From the NCBI GenBank assembly GCA_900753135.1, contig CAADXZ010000166.1, positions 1-10,888 on the forward strand: a stretch of DNA of 10,888 nt, read 5' to 3'. Origin of the DNA: Clostridia bacterium (GTDB taxonomy: Bacteria > Bacillota > Clostridia > TANB77 > UBA1234). The notes beneath the pieces were generated by a model, which was not told where the DNA came from, did not search any database, and saw nothing but the letters and a program-made list of their open reading frames with translations. Made by a program: the position numbers and the translations under genes. This document shows, piece by piece, positions 1 through 7,833 of the stretch; the stretch's first letter is position 1, and each line of letters starts with the position of its first letter.

Positions 1-988
1 AATAAATTATAGATAAAATAAAAAGTATAAGACCTGTAACAGTTAATACACTTGAGATTGGTAGCACTAATAAATTTGTGATTAATGAAGTTAAAGATAT
101 AGAGTTAAAATAATATGCCATAACAGGAAGTAAAATAATTTGTGCAGATAAAGTAACGCTTAAATTTTCTAGAAGCATCTCGAATTTTATGTGTTCCTTT
201 AGCCTTTGACTAATTAAATCAGATATCAATAAAATGCCTATTGTTCCAGCAAAAGACAAGATAAATCCTATATTTATAATAGAAAGTGGATTTATTAAAA
301 GAATTACAAAAGCAGAAAGAAATAAATTATTAATACTATTGGATTTTTTTATTAAAAGACCGGCAAATATTTCAAATATTGCCATTAGCCCAGCTCTAAC
401 CACAGATGAAGAAGCACCAGAAATACATACAAAAAACACTATAAAACTTATTATAAATATCCAAGAATATTTTTTACCGAATATTTTTGAAAATATAAAT
501 TTACTAATCACAATAACTAAAACAATATTCGAACCTGAAACCGCTAGTAAATGAGTTATTCCACTATTCTTAAAATCTTCTATCACTTCATTTGAAATAC
601 CATTTGTTTCGCCTATTAACATACCATTTAAAATACCTGCTTGATTTTTTGAAAGAAGTTTATTTAATTTTTCCGTTATGTTGTTTTGCAAAATATAAAT
701 AATGTTTTGTGTTTTGTCAGAAATTAAATTATATTTTTTTACTTTTATTGTTCCATACGTTTCAATCGAATTTAAATAGTATCTATAATTAAATCCCCCA
801 TAGTTTCTAGATGTATCAGGAACACTATATTCACCCAATATATTTATTTTATCACCAATTCTAAACATAGAATTTTCTTCTTTTTTGAAATATAAAATAA
901 ACTTATCCCTTTTTTCATTTTTAGCATAATACTTGTTATAATAATCATTTTCTATCGAATTTGATATTATAGTCATTGTCGAATTCAT
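1..988 (-). CDS. comEC: ComEC/Rec2-type DNA uptake channel, main part (runs off the left edge, 5' end in another frame)
   Basis: ComEC forms the inner-membrane channel that takes up single-stranded DNA during transformation. This frame is open from 997 to the window edge; 988 is its first ATG. Counting from that ATG, residues 5-85 look like the soluble OB-like region of the family, including NYGGFNYRYYL near 62-72, which matches the family pattern PGGFDYxxYL. Residues 118-160 carry the competence-domain signature GILNGMLIGE and SGITHLLAVSGSNI, followed by several hydrophobic helices. The C-terminal part lies outside the window. The usual N-terminal membrane segments are missing from this frame but are encoded just upstream in the other frame (945-1241), so this is most likely one gene broken by a frameshift. 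No well-spaced SD precedes the ATGs at 988 or 976, which argues against independent translation. Family assignment is firm; whether the protein is made is not. Confidence 0.85.
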   Translation of the reverse strand, partial: MNSTMTIISNSIENDYYNKYYAKNEKRDKFILYFKKEENSMFRIGDKINILGEYSVPDTSRNYGGFNYRYYLNSIETYGTIKVKKYNLISDKTQNIIYILQNNITEKLNKLLSKNQAGILNGMLIGETNGISNEVIEDFKNSGITHLLAVSGSNIVLVIVISKFIFSKIFGKKYSWIFIISFIVFFVCISGASSSVVRAGLMAIFEIFAGLLIKKSNSINNLFLSAFVILLINPLSIINIGFILSFAGTIGILLISDLISQRLKEHIKFEMLLENLSVTLSAQIILLPVMAYYFNSISLTSLITNLLVLPISSVLTVTGLILFILSIIY

Positions 989-1241
989 ATCTCCGCTCTA
1001 AGTATTTATATTTGAAAATTGATGTTTTATATGAAGTATATAAAACACCAAATAAAAATACACAAAGTAAAGTTACTATAGCAGGTATGTAATTTAAAAT
1101 TCTGTAGAATTTAGATTTTAGTAAGATTATTTGCATTACAAAGTATAAAAAAATGAGAGCCATCAGTAGTATTCTCTCTACATATAGCCCCCATATTATA
1201 CCTAATGCAAATGCCAACGTAATTGAAATATTCGTCAACAA
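945..1241 (-). pseudogene. comEC: N-terminal fragment of comEC, cut off by a frameshift
   Basis: Encodes 98 residues with three hydrophobic segments (about 3-20, 24-42 and 52-70), as at the start of ComEC proteins, where helices precede the soluble domain. It starts at a TTG (1241) with the SD AAAGGAG 8 nt upstream; an ATG at 1248 is only 1 nt from that SD and in another frame. The last 14 or so codons (YEFDNDYNIKFDRK) do not resemble ComEC. The frame that does (TIISNSIENDYYNKYY) overlaps it, offset by one base. Joining near TACTTAG at about 998-1006 gives a plausible continuous ComEC (KYKYL-SGDMNSTMTIIS). The gene begins 21 nt after the SH3-protein gene, so it is the last visible gene of the dnaG operon. 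It could instead be a sequencing error in an intact comEC. Confidence 0.75.
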
Positions 1242-1262
1242 AAAGCATTCTCCTTTATTTAA

Positions 1263-1970
1263 CTATTTTACTTTAACATAATCAGCTGAAACCCAACCAG
1301 TTAAATTATTTACAAGAATCTTATACCACCCATTAGAAGATTCTTTTATTGTAACAGTTGCACCTTTTTTAACTGTTGTAATTATTGTTGCAGTTGTTGA
1401 TGGATTAGCTCTAACATTCAAGTATGGCTCTGCTGTTATAGTTCCAGTTTTAGTGTCAGTTTCTGTATTTAAAGTTGAACCATTTCCATCAGGATATGAG
1501 ATATTTTCTGTTTTCATCCAACCAGAAACTGAAGCTCCACTAGAATCTTTTCCAGTTACTCTAGACCAGCCTTGTTCAAATTTCTGTGCTGTAACTTTTG
1601 TATATTTTTCAAACTTTCCAACTATTTCGGCACTTCCGCTAGCTTCAGAATATATATTAGCAGAAGCTGATGAAATACTTGCATCTGTGTAAACCTTACT
1701 GATAGGATCTCCAATCTTGCTTATAAATGTTTCTCCACCCATTTGCTTTACGTCACCAGAATCATTAGTAACATTATCACCAGAATTATTCTCTTCTCCA
1801 CTTGTGCTGTAATAAGGATCACTTATCTCTGTTATTAAATTACCACCATTTGTTTTTGAGTCATCTTTATTTTTATCATCATCACTCCATATGCTCTTTA
1901 AAACCACCGAACATATTACAATAGGTACAACAATAATCACTAATATTATAATCTTTTCTAAACTTTTCAT
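1263..1970 (-). CDS. Membrane-anchored protein with two bacterial SH3 domains
   Basis: 235 residues. One hydrophobic segment at about 7-26 (IIILVIIVVPIVICSVVL) is a signal anchor, so the rest should lie outside the membrane. A low-complexity linker rich in Asp, Asn, Ser and Gly spans about 28-80. Two SH3b-like domains follow: a first, degenerate one at about 93-158 (ANIYSEASGSAEIVGKF, GWSRV, SGWMK) and a typical one at about 178-234 (LNVRANPSTTATIITTVKKG, GWYKI, TGWVSADYVKV). SH3b domains usually bind cell-wall peptides or other surface polymers. No catalytic domain is fused, so it may be a wall-binding or scaffold protein. The ATG at 1970 has AAGGAGG (1978-1984) 7 nt upstream. It lies 31 nt after rpoD and 21 nt before comEC, so it is probably co-transcribed with both. 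The precise role is unknown. Confidence 0.88.
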   Translation of the reverse strand: MKSLEKIIILVIIVVPIVICSVVLKSIWSDDDKNKDDSKTNGGNLITEISDPYYSTSGEENNSGDNVTNDSGDVKQMGGETFISKIGDPISKVYTDASISSASANIYSEASGSAEIVGKFEKYTKVTAQKFEQGWSRVTGKDSSGASVSGWMKTENISYPDGNGSTLNTETDTKTGTITAEPYLNVRANPSTTATIITTVKKGATVTIKESSNGWYKILVNNLTGWVSADYVKVK

Positions 1971-2001
1971 GTATAGTCCTCCTTACACCAAAATCACATT
2001 A

Positions 2002-3111
2002 TCACATATAATCTTTCAATTTTTTACTTCTACTTGGATGTCTCAATTTTCTCAAAGCTTTTGCTTCGATTTGTCTAATTCTCTCTCTTGTAACTTGGAA
2101 TTCTTTTCCTACTTCTTCAAGAGTTCTAGCCTTTCCATCTTCAAGTCCAAATCTTAGTTTCAAAACTTTTGCTTCTCTTGGTGTTAATGTGTCGATTATA
2201 TCATCAAGTTGTTCTCTTAACAATGTGTATGCTGCAAGTTCGGAAGGTGATGGTGCATCATCATCAGGAATAAAATCTCCTAGATGACTATCTTCTTCTT
2301 CACCTATAGGTGTTTCTAGTGAAACAGGCTCTTGCGCAACTTTTTTAATTTCTTTTACCCTTTCAACTGGCATTTCCATCTCTGCTGCAATTTCTTCGAT
2401 TGTTGGTTCACGACCTAATTGTTGCAATAAGTGCCTTGATGTTCTTATTAATTTATTAATTGTTTCAACCATGTGTACTGGAATTCTTATAGTTCTGGCT
2501 TGGTCTGCTATTGCTCTAGTAATAGCTTGTCTAATCCACCATGTTGCATATGTTGAAAATTTGTATCCTTTTCTATAATCAAACTTTTCAACAGCTTTAA
2601 TCAAACCAAGATTACCTTCTTGAATCAAGTCTAAAAATAGCATTCCACGTCCAACATATTTTTTTGCTATACTAACAACTAATCTTAAGTTTGCCTCTGC
2701 CAACTTTTTCTTTGCTTCTTCGTCTCCCTCTATGATTCTAGATGCATACTCAATTTCTTGTTCTGGAGTAAGCAAAGGAATTTTTCCAATCTCTTTAAGA
2801 TATAATCTAACTGGATCATCTACGCCAACAGATTCAGGTACTTCAATATTTTCTAAATCTTCAAGTTTGATTTCTTCTTCGATATCTTCTAAATCCTCAA
2901 AAGCAGGCTCATCAGAGTCCTCTATAATGTCAATATTAGCATTTTCCAAAGCCTCATATACTTTTTCAACTTGGTTTGCATCTAATTGATATTTTTCCAA
3001 TACGTCAATTATTTCTTTATAAGTAAGAGAAGCTTTTTTTCCTGCGACTTCAATTAGCTGTTTTGTAATTTCTTTTAAATCCTTGTTTTCTTCACTCATT
3101 TTTAATACCAT
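2002..3111 (-). CDS. rpoD: RNA polymerase primary sigma factor, sigma A
   Basis: Directs RNA polymerase to housekeeping promoters. In 369 residues it shows region 1.1 (about 10-65), an acidic stretch (63-90), region 1.2 (98-130, DDPVRLYLKEIGKIPLLTPE), region 2 (about 135-205, NLRLVVSIAKKYVGRGMLF, DLIQEGNLGLIKAVEKFDY, KFSTYATWWIRQAITRAI for -10 recognition and melting), region 3 (about 214-290) and region 4 (302-365), with the -35-binding helix-turn-helix at TLEEVGKEFQVTRERIRQIE (330-349). Length is typical of the Firmicute sigma A, without the large insertion of E. coli sigma 70. It starts 22 nt after dnaG, the classic dnaG-rpoD order. Upstream of the ATG at 3111 the purine run AAAGGTAGGAAGGA touches the start codon. 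A second in-frame ATG four codons later (MSEENK) is a possible true start. Confidence 0.97.
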   Translation of the reverse strand: MVLKMSEENKDLKEITKQLIEVAGKKASLTYKEIIDVLEKYQLDANQVEKVYEALENANIDIIEDSDEPAFEDLEDIEEEIKLEDLENIEVPESVGVDDPVRLYLKEIGKIPLLTPEQEIEYASRIIEGDEEAKKKLAEANLRLVVSIAKKYVGRGMLFLDLIQEGNLGLIKAVEKFDYRKGYKFSTYATWWIRQAITRAIADQARTIRIPVHMVETINKLIRTSRHLLQQLGREPTIEEIAAEMEMPVERVKEIKKVAQEPVSLETPIGEEEDSHLGDFIPDDDAPSPSELAAYTLLREQLDDIIDTLTPREAKVLKLRFGLEDGKARTLEEVGKEFQVTRERIRQIEAKALRKLRHPSRSKKLKDYM

Positions 3112-3133
3112 TCCTTCCTACCTTTTGAAAAGA

Positions 3134-4945
3134 TTATTTCTTTGCAAGCTTAAGAATAATTTCATTTAACCTTGCTTCTAATAATCTTCTTTCTTCTTCT
3201 GTATTATCCTCTTGAAGTTTTTTTATCACTTCTTTCTTTTGTTCTTGCAATTTGTCAATCTGTAACTTTCTAATAATTTCAAGTGCAAATTTATCTGTAT
3301 CATCACGCACATTGTTTTTCATAAGTATTTCCGAAAGCAAGTTGCTCTCTTCTTCTGTTTCACAAAGTGACATCATATCTTTATTAATAATATCTCCTGA
3401 TTCATATAAATTATATAACTTTTTTATTAGTTCTTTATTTACCGAATTTTCAACATCATCATATGTATACGTTTGCCTCAAAATATTAAATAAATCTTTG
3501 TTTCTTAGTGTTAATATATATATTATAGACTTTTCTATATTGTCTTTTTCTTTATCTCTTTCTACATTATTAGATACAATCGGTTTAGGCGATTGCCAAT
3601 TATTTGTTTTCATCGAATTTCTAATAGTTCTTTTTTCTATTTCTGCAATTATTGCTTCTTTGCCAACGTTAAGTTCTTTTGAAAACTTATCAACATACAC
3701 ATCTCTTTCAATAATATTATCTTCTTTTGAAAGAATTTCTGCCATCTTCGTCAAAAAAATAATTTTTTGTGAAGTATCATTAAGATTATAATCCTTCTTC
3801 AGCATATCAACTTTATACTCAACAGGTGATATGCTATTTTCAACAAGCTTTTCAAATCTTTCAGGTCCATACTTAATTATATACTCATCTGGGTCCTTGG
3901 CACCATCCATCTTCAATACCTTTACTGGTACATCAAGAGCTTGCATAATCTCGATTCCCCTAAGTTTTGCTTTTTGTCCAGCCTCATCCGAGTCATATGA
4001 AAGGACTACTTCTTCAGCATATCTTCTTAACAGCCTTCCTTGTTGTTCTGTAAGTGCGGTTCCAAGAGATGCCACAACATTAGTGATACCTGCTTGATGG
4101 GGTGATATAACATCCATATATCCTTCAACAACTAATATTCTTTTTAATTTTTGATTATCACCTTTTGCTAAATTCAATCCATACAAATGATGACCTTTTG
4201 AATATATCAAGTTTTCGGGAGAATTCACATATTTCGGAATTCCTTTTGCTTTCATACTCTCTTTGCTTTCTAATGTTCTTCCGCCAAAGGCAATAAGTCG
4301 CTTTCGAATATCAAAAATAGGAAACATGAACCTTTCTTTGAATTTATCATACAATATTCCTCTATCCGACTTTCCTACAAGCCCCGTTGCAAGTATATTT
4401 TCTTCTTTAAACCCCAAAGAAAGTAAATGTTTGCTAAGCCCATTATCAGCCAAAGCGTAGCCAAGCCCGAATTTAGCAACAGTTTTAGGCTCTATCCTTC
4501 TCTCAACTATATATCGTTGCGCAACATTAGATTTTTCAATATTCTCATAAAAAAACCTTCCCGCTGCCTTGTTTATTTCATACATTTCGTACTTAGCTTC
4601 TTGTCGTCTTTTTAACTCCTCTTGTGAAATGCTTCCAAACGTTTGATCATACGTAGGCAAAGTTATATTTGCCCTGTCAGCAAGAAATTCAACAGCCTCC
4701 GTGAAACCAATGTTTTCTATTTTCATAATAAAACGAATAACATTTCCACCAACACCGCAACCAAAGCAATGAAATATTTGCTTATCTGGTGTAACAGAAA
4801 AAGAAGGCGTTTTCTCATGATGAAACGGACATAATCCCTGATAGCTAGCACCCCTACGTTTTAAATTAACATAGTTACCAATGACATCTATAATATCATT
4901 AGCAGCTCTAACTTCTTCAATTACATCTTCCGAATAAAATGCCAT
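3134..4945 (-). CDS. dnaG: DNA primase
   Basis: Makes the RNA primers for DNA replication at the fork together with the replicative helicase. From the chosen start it has 603 residues. The N-terminal zinc-binding domain has CPFH (39-42) and CFGC (60-63). The RNA polymerase core has FPIFDIRKRLIAFGGR (208-223). The TOPRIM domain has the metal-binding motifs EGYMD (274-278) and DSDEAG (318-323). The Lys/Glu-rich C-terminal part should bind the helicase. The longest frame begins at a TTG at 4972 with no SD. The ATG at 4945 (MAFYSEDVIEEV) has GGAAAGGA (4953-4960) 7 nt upstream and matches the usual primase start; the adjacent ATG at 4948 is the alternative. First gene of the dnaG-rpoD-SH3-comEC operon. 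Confidence 0.97.
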   Translation of the reverse strand: MAFYSEDVIEEVRAANDIIDVIGNYVNLKRRGASYQGLCPFHHEKTPSFSVTPDKQIFHCFGCGVGGNVIRFIMKIENIGFTEAVEFLADRANITLPTYDQTFGSISQEELKRRQEAKYEMYEINKAAGRFFYENIEKSNVAQRYIVERRIEPKTVAKFGLGYALADNGLSKHLLSLGFKEENILATGLVGKSDRGILYDKFKERFMFPIFDIRKRLIAFGGRTLESKESMKAKGIPKYVNSPENLIYSKGHHLYGLNLAKGDNQKLKRILVVEGYMDVISPHQAGITNVVASLGTALTEQQGRLLRRYAEEVVLSYDSDEAGQKAKLRGIEIMQALDVPVKVLKMDGAKDPDEYIIKYGPERFEKLVENSISPVEYKVDMLKKDYNLNDTSQKIIFLTKMAEILSKEDNIIERDVYVDKFSKELNVGKEAIIAEIEKRTIRNSMKTNNWQSPKPIVSNNVERDKEKDNIEKSIIYILTLRNKDLFNILRQTYTYDDVENSVNKELIKKLYNLYESGDIINKDMMSLCETEEESNLLSEILMKNNVRDDTDKFALEIIRKLQIDKLQEQKKEVIKKLQEDNTEEERRLLEARLNEIILKLAKK

Positions 4946-4952
4946 CATTACA

Positions 4953-4960
4953 TCCTTTCC
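4953..4960 (-). promoter_or_regulatory. Ribosome binding site that sets the dnaG start
   Basis: GGAAAGGA on the minus strand, 7 nt before the ATG at 4945 and 4 nt before the ATG at 4948. It lies inside the longer TTG-initiated reading frame, which is why the shorter start was chosen. Confidence 0.7.
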
Positions 4961-4986
4961 ATCTATTTTCAAAAATTAGTTTCAAT

Positions 4987-5015
4987 ATTTTAACAATAAT
5001 CTTGAGATTTATCAA
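4987..5015 (-). promoter_or_regulatory. Sigma-A promoter of the dnaG-rpoD operon
   Basis: -35 TTGATA (5010-5015), 17-nt spacer, -10 TAAAAT (4987-4992), with transcription expected to begin near 4980, about 35 nt before the primase start. Two hexamer mismatches in total against the consensus and ideal spacing. AT-rich DNA lies upstream (5016-5116), including a perfect 7-bp inverted repeat AAACTTT-AA-AAAGTTT at 5071-5086 and ATTCGACGAAT at 5031-5041, both of unknown meaning. Confidence 0.72.
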
Positions 5016-5116
5016 CCCATAATTAATATTATTCGACGAATTTTTTTAAAATCCTGCTTGGTTTACCATAAAACTTTAAAAAGTTTAAATACACTATCTT
5101 TTTATACCATTTTATG

Positions 5117-5147
5117 CAAAAAGGAGACTTGCAAATGCAAATCTCCT
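5117..5147 (-). terminator. Rho-independent terminator after the zinc-ribbon pair
   Basis: On the minus strand AGGAGA-T-TTGC, loop ATTT, GCAA-G-TCTCCT forms an 11-bp stem (one U-G pair) followed by TTTTT. It lies 16 nt past the stop codon of the 5164-5361 gene and before the dnaG promoter, so it separates the two units. Confidence 0.88.
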
Positions 5148-5163
5148 CAATGATTTATTTTCT

Positions 5164-5361
5164 TTATTCCTTAGTGCTCTTGAGCTTATTGATGAGATTC
5201 ATGTTCATCTTTACATCATAAAGTTCAATCTGCGTTCCACAATTGCAGCACTTGCAAGAATAGACACCATCTTTTTCGGTGATATCGTGATGGCTAACAG
5301 CCAAAGTTACGTTACACTTGGGGCATGCAATCTGCATTTCGGGATTGTTAACGATTCGCAT
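5164..5361 (-). CDS. Small zinc-ribbon protein, second of a tandem pair
   Basis: 65 residues, no family recognised. CPKC (13-16) and CKCCNC (near 36-41) supply enough cysteines for one zinc ribbon. No signal peptide or membrane segment, so probably cytosolic. A longer frame opens at 5409 and would overlap the upstream gene by 32 nt, but the ATG at 5361 has a near-perfect GGAGG 8 nt upstream, and starting there gives a protein that lines up end to end with its neighbour (CxxC near residue 12-13, the Val-x3-Asp-Ile/Val block, then the CxCxxC block). It lies 16 nt after that neighbour and is followed by a strong terminator. GC is about 42-45%, clearly higher than in the housekeeping genes around it. 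Possible nucleic-acid or protein binder; function not known. Confidence 0.85.
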   Translation of the reverse strand: MRIVNNPEMQIACPKCNVTLAVSHHDITEKDGVYSCKCCNCGTQIELYDVKMNMNLINKLKSTKE

Positions 5362-5369
5362 ACTGAAGT

Positions 5370-5374
5370 CCTCC
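5370..5374 (-). promoter_or_regulatory. Ribosome binding site that sets the start of the second zinc-ribbon gene
   Basis: AAAAAGGAGG on the minus strand, core GGAGG 8 nt before the ATG at 5361. It overlaps the short gap after the stop codon of the upstream gene (5378-5380) and rules out the longer start at 5409. Confidence 0.85.
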
Positions 5375-5377
5375 TTT

Positions 5378-5581
5378 TTAACGCATGTATCTGCGATCAG
5401 CGTCTTCAATTACATCTAAGGTCAAGTTATCGATGTTGATGAAAACCTTCTGATGACATTTTCTACATACACAGTAGTAATGATCGTCAAACATTGTTGC
5501 TTCAACATCTTTCTTCTTGACTACAAATACCTTGGCACAATTATTGCACCTAACTTCAAGTCTCCACGGAAACACGCTCAA
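5378..5581 (-). CDS. Small zinc-ribbon protein, first of a tandem pair
   Basis: 67 residues when started at the TTG at 5581, which has AAGGGGG 8 nt upstream. The longer frame starts at a TTG at 5629 with no SD, only about 10 nt after the predicted transcription start. CNNC (12-15) and CVCRKC (about 38-43) form a likely zinc ribbon. The chain between them (VFVVKKKDVEATMFDDHYYC) matches the spacing in the following gene, so the two are probably paralogues from tandem duplication. No membrane segment. First gene of a two-gene unit with promoter TTGACA-17-TACAAT and a terminator at 5117-5147. The family is not recognised. Translation is likely, given the promoter, SD and conserved pair layout; the exact start is moderately sure. 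Confidence 0.8.
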   Translation of the reverse strand: MSVFPWRLEVRCNNCAKVFVVKKKDVEATMFDDHYYCVCRKCHQKVFINIDNLTLDVIEDADRRYMR

Positions 5582-5589
5582 TTGCAATT

Positions 5590-5597
5590 CCCCCTTG
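5590..5597 (-). promoter_or_regulatory. Ribosome binding site pointing to a TTG start
   Basis: CAAGGGGG on the minus strand, 8 nt before the TTG at 5581. It lies inside the longer frame and supports the shorter start. Confidence 0.65.
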
Positions 5598-5645
5598 TCG
5601 CTGTCCAAATTATTAGGCAACCATACCAAGTTCCAACCACATGAT

Positions 5646-5674
5646 ATTGTAGCACATCATCAGTTTTATGTCAA
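5646..5674 (-). promoter_or_regulatory. Sigma-A promoter of the zinc-ribbon pair
   Basis: -35 TTGACA (5669-5674, perfect), 17-nt spacer, -10 TACAAT (5646-5651). Transcription should start near 5639, leaving a leader of about 58 nt. It sits 28 nt after the recG stop, and no terminator hairpin is visible between, so recG transcripts may also read into the pair. Confidence 0.8.
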
Positions 5675-5702
5675 TTAAATTGTGATATTTATTTAAAACT
5701 TA

Positions 5703-7751
5703 CTATATTCCTATTTTTTCACTAAATAGCTTATTAATTTTTTGCTTCAAAATGTAATTTTCTTCTAATTGCAACTCTGGATCCTGTTTTAATATAGTGT
5801 TCGCTACCTGTTGAGCCTTTTTTAATATTGGTACATCAACAAATAAGTTTGCTACTTTAAATTCAGGTATACCATGTTGTTTTGTGCCAAAGAAATCTCC
5901 AGGGCCTCTGAGTTCTAGGTCCTTTTCAGATATAACAAAACCATCATTTGTTTTTTGCATTATATCCATTCTTTTCTGTACAACATCCGACTTGCTATCG
6001 TATTTTAGAATACAATATGATTTAAATTTTCCTCTTCCTACTCTGCCTCTTAATTGATGAAGTTGTGCTAACCCAAATCTTTCCGCGTTTTCAATTATCA
6101 TAAGTGTAGAGTTTGGCACATCAACTCCAACCTCTATAACAGTTGTAGATATTAAAATGTTTATTTCACCATTTTTAAATCTCATCATTATTTCGTCTTT
6201 TTCCTTTGGTCTCATCTTTCCATGTAGCATTTCCACTTTATAATCTGAAAATATCCTTTTGTAATATTCAAGTTGTTCAGTAACAGACTTTATGCCATCC
6301 ATTTCTTCTGATTCCTCAACAAGTGGGCATACAATATAAGCTTGTCTTCCAGCATCAATTTCTTTTTTTATAAAATTATTTACTCTCTCTTCCATATTAC
6401 GTCTTACAGCAAAAGTATCTATTTTTTGTCTTCCAGGTGGTAACTCATCTATAATTGATATATCCAAATCTCCATATAATATTATTGCTAAAGTTCTTGG
6501 AATAGGAGTTGCTGTCATAACAAGGGTGTCAACACTTTGCCCTTTTGATGACAAGATTTTTCTTTGTCTAACACCAAAACGGTGCTGTTCATCAGTTATT
6601 ACAAGTCCAATATTTTTAAATTCAACATTTTCTTCAATTAAAGCATGTGTGCCTATAAGTATATCTATTTCACCCGCTTTTAATCTTTCTAATATAATAC
6701 TTTTCTTCTTTTTTGTAACATCACCAGTTAGTAATTCTACATTTATGCCAAAAGGTTCAAGCATTTTTGAAATTCCTTCGTAGTGTTGCCTTGCAAGTAT
6801 TGAGGTTGGAGCCATAAGGGCAGCTTGATATCCATTTCTCACAGCCTTAAACATTGCTAGCGTGGCTACAACAGTTTTTCCAGAACCAACATCTCCTTGA
6901 ACTAATCGATTCATAGATTTGCTAGATTTCATATCTGAATCAATTTCCTCCCATACCCTCATTTGAGCATTTGTGAGCCTATATGGCAATGAACTTAACA
7001 GTTCTTCAATTTTTTCATCTTTATCAAATGTTATTCCTAAAAAAGTTTCGTTTCCTTCTTCTTTAAATCTTAACAGTCCTAATTGCATTATTAATAATTC
7101 TTCAAAAGCAATTCTATATCTTGCCTTTTCAAAGTCATTAAGCTTTTCAGGAAAATGTATATTTTTTATTGCATAATCAATATCAACAAGCCCATCTTCT
7201 TTCCTTACCCATTCTGGCAAAACCTCTTGATATTGTCCTTTTGTAGCACTCATTGCATTTTCAACTATAGCACGAAAAACATTTTGCGTAATTCCGTTTG
7301 TTAATGGATATATTGGAATTATTCTGCCTATGTTTTTTATCTTATTAATGTCCTCAAAAACTGGTGATTGAACTTCTATTCTTCCCAATGTATTTTTTAT
7401 CTTGCCATAAAAAGTGTATTCTTCGCCTACTTTAAGCTGATTTTTTATGTATGGCTGATTAAACCAAGTTAAAATAACAGTTCCAGTCTCATCTTTGGCT
7501 ATAGCTTTAATAATTGTCATATTTCTTCTAACTCGATTTTCATTCAAGCCCGAAGATATCACAGCACGAAAAGTAGCTGTTTCACCATCTATTAACTCAG
7601 AGATTTTTTTATATACACCCCTGTCCTCATATGTGCGTGGAAAATATTCAATTATATCTTCAATTGTAAAAAGTCCCAGCTTATTCAATATTTCAACTCT
7701 AGCCGGTCCAACACCTTTTAAATATTGTAAATTAGTATTTATATCAGGCAA
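5703..7751 (-). CDS. recG: ATP-dependent DNA helicase RecG
   Basis: Branch-migrates Holliday junctions and remodels stalled replication forks. 682 residues, the normal family length. The N-terminal wedge/OB domain (about 1-230) includes an early helix-hairpin-helix-like YLKGVGPARVEIL (10-22). The helicase motor shows Walker A GDVGSGKT (286-293), APTSILARQH (314-323), DEQHRFG (387-393), TATPIPRTLA (413-422) and motif VI QLHQLRGRVGRG (563-574). GDFFGTKQHG further on fits the C-terminal region that couples ATP use to DNA movement. The start is a TTG at 7751 with AGGAGG (7760-7765) 8 nt upstream; no ATG is better placed. It has its own promoter at 7805-7833. All key motifs are intact. Confidence 0.97.
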   Translation of the reverse strand: MPDINTNLQYLKGVGPARVEILNKLGLFTIEDIIEYFPRTYEDRGVYKKISELIDGETATFRAVISSGLNENRVRRNMTIIKAIAKDETGTVILTWFNQPYIKNQLKVGEEYTFYGKIKNTLGRIEVQSPVFEDINKIKNIGRIIPIYPLTNGITQNVFRAIVENAMSATKGQYQEVLPEWVRKEDGLVDIDYAIKNIHFPEKLNDFEKARYRIAFEELLIMQLGLLRFKEEGNETFLGITFDKDEKIEELLSSLPYRLTNAQMRVWEEIDSDMKSSKSMNRLVQGDVGSGKTVVATLAMFKAVRNGYQAALMAPTSILARQHYEGISKMLEPFGINVELLTGDVTKKKKSIILERLKAGEIDILIGTHALIEENVEFKNIGLVITDEQHRFGVRQRKILSSKGQSVDTLVMTATPIPRTLAIILYGDLDISIIDELPPGRQKIDTFAVRRNMEERVNNFIKKEIDAGRQAYIVCPLVEESEEMDGIKSVTEQLEYYKRIFSDYKVEMLHGKMRPKEKDEIMMRFKNGEINILISTTVIEVGVDVPNSTLMIIENAERFGLAQLHQLRGRVGRGKFKSYCILKYDSKSDVVQKRMDIMQKTNDGFVISEKDLELRGPGDFFGTKQHGIPEFKVANLFVDVPILKKAQQVANTILKQDPELQLEENYILKQKINKLFSEKIGI

Positions 7752-7804
7752 TTTCTTAGCCTCCTATTCATCATGTCTTATAAAACTCACATACTACTGA
7801 GAAT

Positions 7805-7833
7805 AGGTTATCACAAACTTTAGTTCGTGTCAA
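7805..7833 (-). promoter_or_regulatory. recG promoter with an inverted repeat in the spacer
   Basis: -35 TTGACA (7828-7833), 17-nt spacer, -10 TAACCT (7805-7810) with an upstream TG (TGA-TAACCT), an extended -10. An 8-bp inverted repeat with one mismatch, CACAAACT-TT-AGTTCGTG, lies at 7812-7829 within the spacer and could be an operator. Between here and the terminator at 7926 (about 90 nt) only AT-rich DNA was seen. Confidence 0.62.

Noticed and set aside
998..1006. Programmed +1 frameshift in comEC, as in the prfB gene
   Set aside because: There is no stop codon in the zero frame at the most likely shift point and no SD-like stimulator at the right distance. AAA-TGA at 945-950 is a possible slip site, but shifting there would drop the conserved residues that lie upstream in the other frame. 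A mutation or read error is simpler.
3252..3791. 179-codon open frame on the plus strand
   Set aside because: It is antisense to the well-supported dnaG frame, has a low-complexity Ser/Leu/Ile composition and no SD. The same applies to other plus-strand frames inside comEC, rpoD, dnaG and recG.
5031..5041. LexA/SOS box upstream of dnaG (ATTCGACGAAT)
   Set aside because: The Gram-positive LexA consensus is CGAAC-N4-GTTCG. This short palindrome does not match it and lies upstream of the -35 box.
5061..5073. 13-nt word GTTTACCATAAAA found here and again at 8587-8599
   Set aside because: In DNA this AT-rich, several 13-nt matches are expected by chance in a window of this size, and the two copies sit at different distances from their promoters.
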